NCBI RefSeq assembly: GCF_000223375.1
Contig: NC_017384.1
Location: 1,986,501-2,050,500 of the forward strand
Direction: 5' to 3'
DNA from: Ketogulonicigenium vulgare WSH-001
GTDB taxonomy: Bacteria; Pseudomonadota; Alphaproteobacteria; Rhodobacterales; Rhodobacteraceae
Length of the DNA: 64,000 bases
Shown: positions 63,639-64,000 of the stretch, in pieces
Layout: every line of letters begins with the position of its first letter
How positions within the stretch are numbered: the stretch's first letter is position 1
Translations under genes and position numbers: made by a program
The notes under the pieces: model-generated
Seen by the model: the letters and a program-made list of their open reading frames with translations, nothing else
The model's database searches: none
What the model was told of the DNA's origin: nothing

Positions 63639-64000
63639 ATGGCTGATTTTTCAACCACTTTATCCATCGCAGCCAGCGGAATGCAGGCGCAAGCCAGCCG
63701 TATGCGGTTTACCTCGGAAAATATCGCGAATGCCGACACGCCCGGCTATCACCGCAAATTGGTCAGCTTTCGCGCGGCGCATGCCAATGACGGCACGGTC
63801 GAGGCCAGCCGCGTGCGTCTGGATCGCGCGCCTTTGGCCGAGATTTACGACCCCGCGCATCCCCTTGCCAATGATCAGGGGAATTATAGCGGCTCGAACG
63901 TCGATCTTCTGATCGAGATCGCCGACGCGCGCGAGGCGAGCCGCAGTTACGAGGCGAATTTGAAGGTCTTTGACCAAGTTCGCCAGATGTCGACCTCTTT
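63639..64000 (+). CDS. flgC: Flagellar basal-body rod protein FlgC (3' end outside window)
   Basis: First 120 codons of flgC, cut by the window end near completion. STTLSIAASGMQAQASRMRF and SENIANADTPGYHRKLVSF form the N-terminal rod motif; GNYSGSNVDLLIEIADAREA and SYEANLKVFDQVRQMSTS form the C-terminal helix typical of FlgC. Rod component acting with FlgB. Starts 2 bp after the flgB stop. Confidence 0.93.
   Translation, partial: MADFSTTLSIAASGMQAQASRMRFTSENIANADTPGYHRKLVSFRAAHANDGTVEASRVRLDRAPLAEIYDPAHPLANDQGNYSGSNVDLLIEIADAREASRSYEANLKVFDQVRQMSTS
63720..63745 (+). repeat. 26-nt direct repeat, copy in flgC
   Basis: Identical to 63337-63362 in flgB (about 380 bp apart); encodes the same NIANADTPG motif. 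Confidence 0.9.

Overview
The window looks like a chromosomal segment of a GC-rich, flagellated alphaproteobacterium of the Rhodobacterales (Rhodobacteraceae/Paracoccaceae). This rests on the gene content: FlaF and FlbT flagellin regulators, a DUF1217 flagellar protein, the order rsmB - heparinase-like - purH - lspA - small lipoprotein - two M16 peptidases - mutL, the neighbourhood dnaA/dnaN/recF - rpsT - mutM - ubiE - ubiB, and dense operons with 1-11 bp gene overlaps. I see no prophage, transposase, integrase or CRISPR array. It reads as core chromosome with some accessory genes.

Layout. 1-3.1 kb: end of a CoA-binding protein gene, rlmB with its terminator, an odd tRNA-Tyr, and an EamA exporter/TetR pair behind two operator-like palindromes. 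3.2-6.2 kb: rutABCD for pyrimidine ring degradation. 6.2-8.7 kb: exbB-exbD-tonB on the minus strand. 9-14.6 kb: a surface-glycan locus with two glycosyltransferases (one fused to an RgpF domain), a sugar aminotransferase and a sugar N-acetyltransferase. 14.6-22.9 kb: nucleoside hydrolase + EamA, divergent from the urea ABC transporter urtABCDE, with a perfect palindrome between them. 22.9-28 kb: a VOC-fold protein with a Tat-like signal, a small DUF2946-like secreted protein, modE-like/modABC behind a Mo-box-like site, and an N-formylglutamate amidohydrolase. 28.2-34 kb: tRNA-Val, rpmJ, and secreted or envelope proteins (PPC-repeat protein, pseudo-caspase/peptidoglycan-binding protein, DUF481 barrel, SDR, a small unknown). 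34-44.3 kb: a long minus-strand housekeeping block (rsmB, heparinase-like, purH, lspA, lipoprotein, two M16 peptidases, mutL) and a small SdhAF4/DUF1674 gene. 44.3-48.2 kb: esterase + ring-cleaving dioxygenase, aldehyde dehydrogenase, 1-Cys peroxiredoxin. 48.2-56.3 kb: recF, dnaN, dnaA (frameshifted here), rpsT, mutM, ubiE, ubiB. 56.3-64 kb: flagellar genes flgD, fliK, flgJ-like, flgN-like, flagellin, flaF, flbT, DUF1217, fliI, flgB, flgC (cut by the window end).

Two themes link neighbouring genes. The first is nitrogen scavenging: Rut releases ammonium from pyrimidine rings, the nucleoside hydrolase frees bases, and Urt imports urea. The second is the envelope: TonB energy transduction, glycan decoration, secreted repeat proteins and flagella.

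Most notable items: a one-base insertion in the P-loop of dnaA (probably a sequence error, but it must be resolved); two 20-bp operators spaced 21 bp apart at the EamA/TetR operon; a perfect 17-bp palindrome between the nucleoside hydrolase and urtA; a Mo-box-like palindrome before modA, paired with a ModE that has only its DNA-binding domain; a caspase-like protein that appears to lack its catalytic dyad and carries two peptidoglycan-binding domains; and a duplicated terminator tail that supplies the stop codon of the opposing gene.
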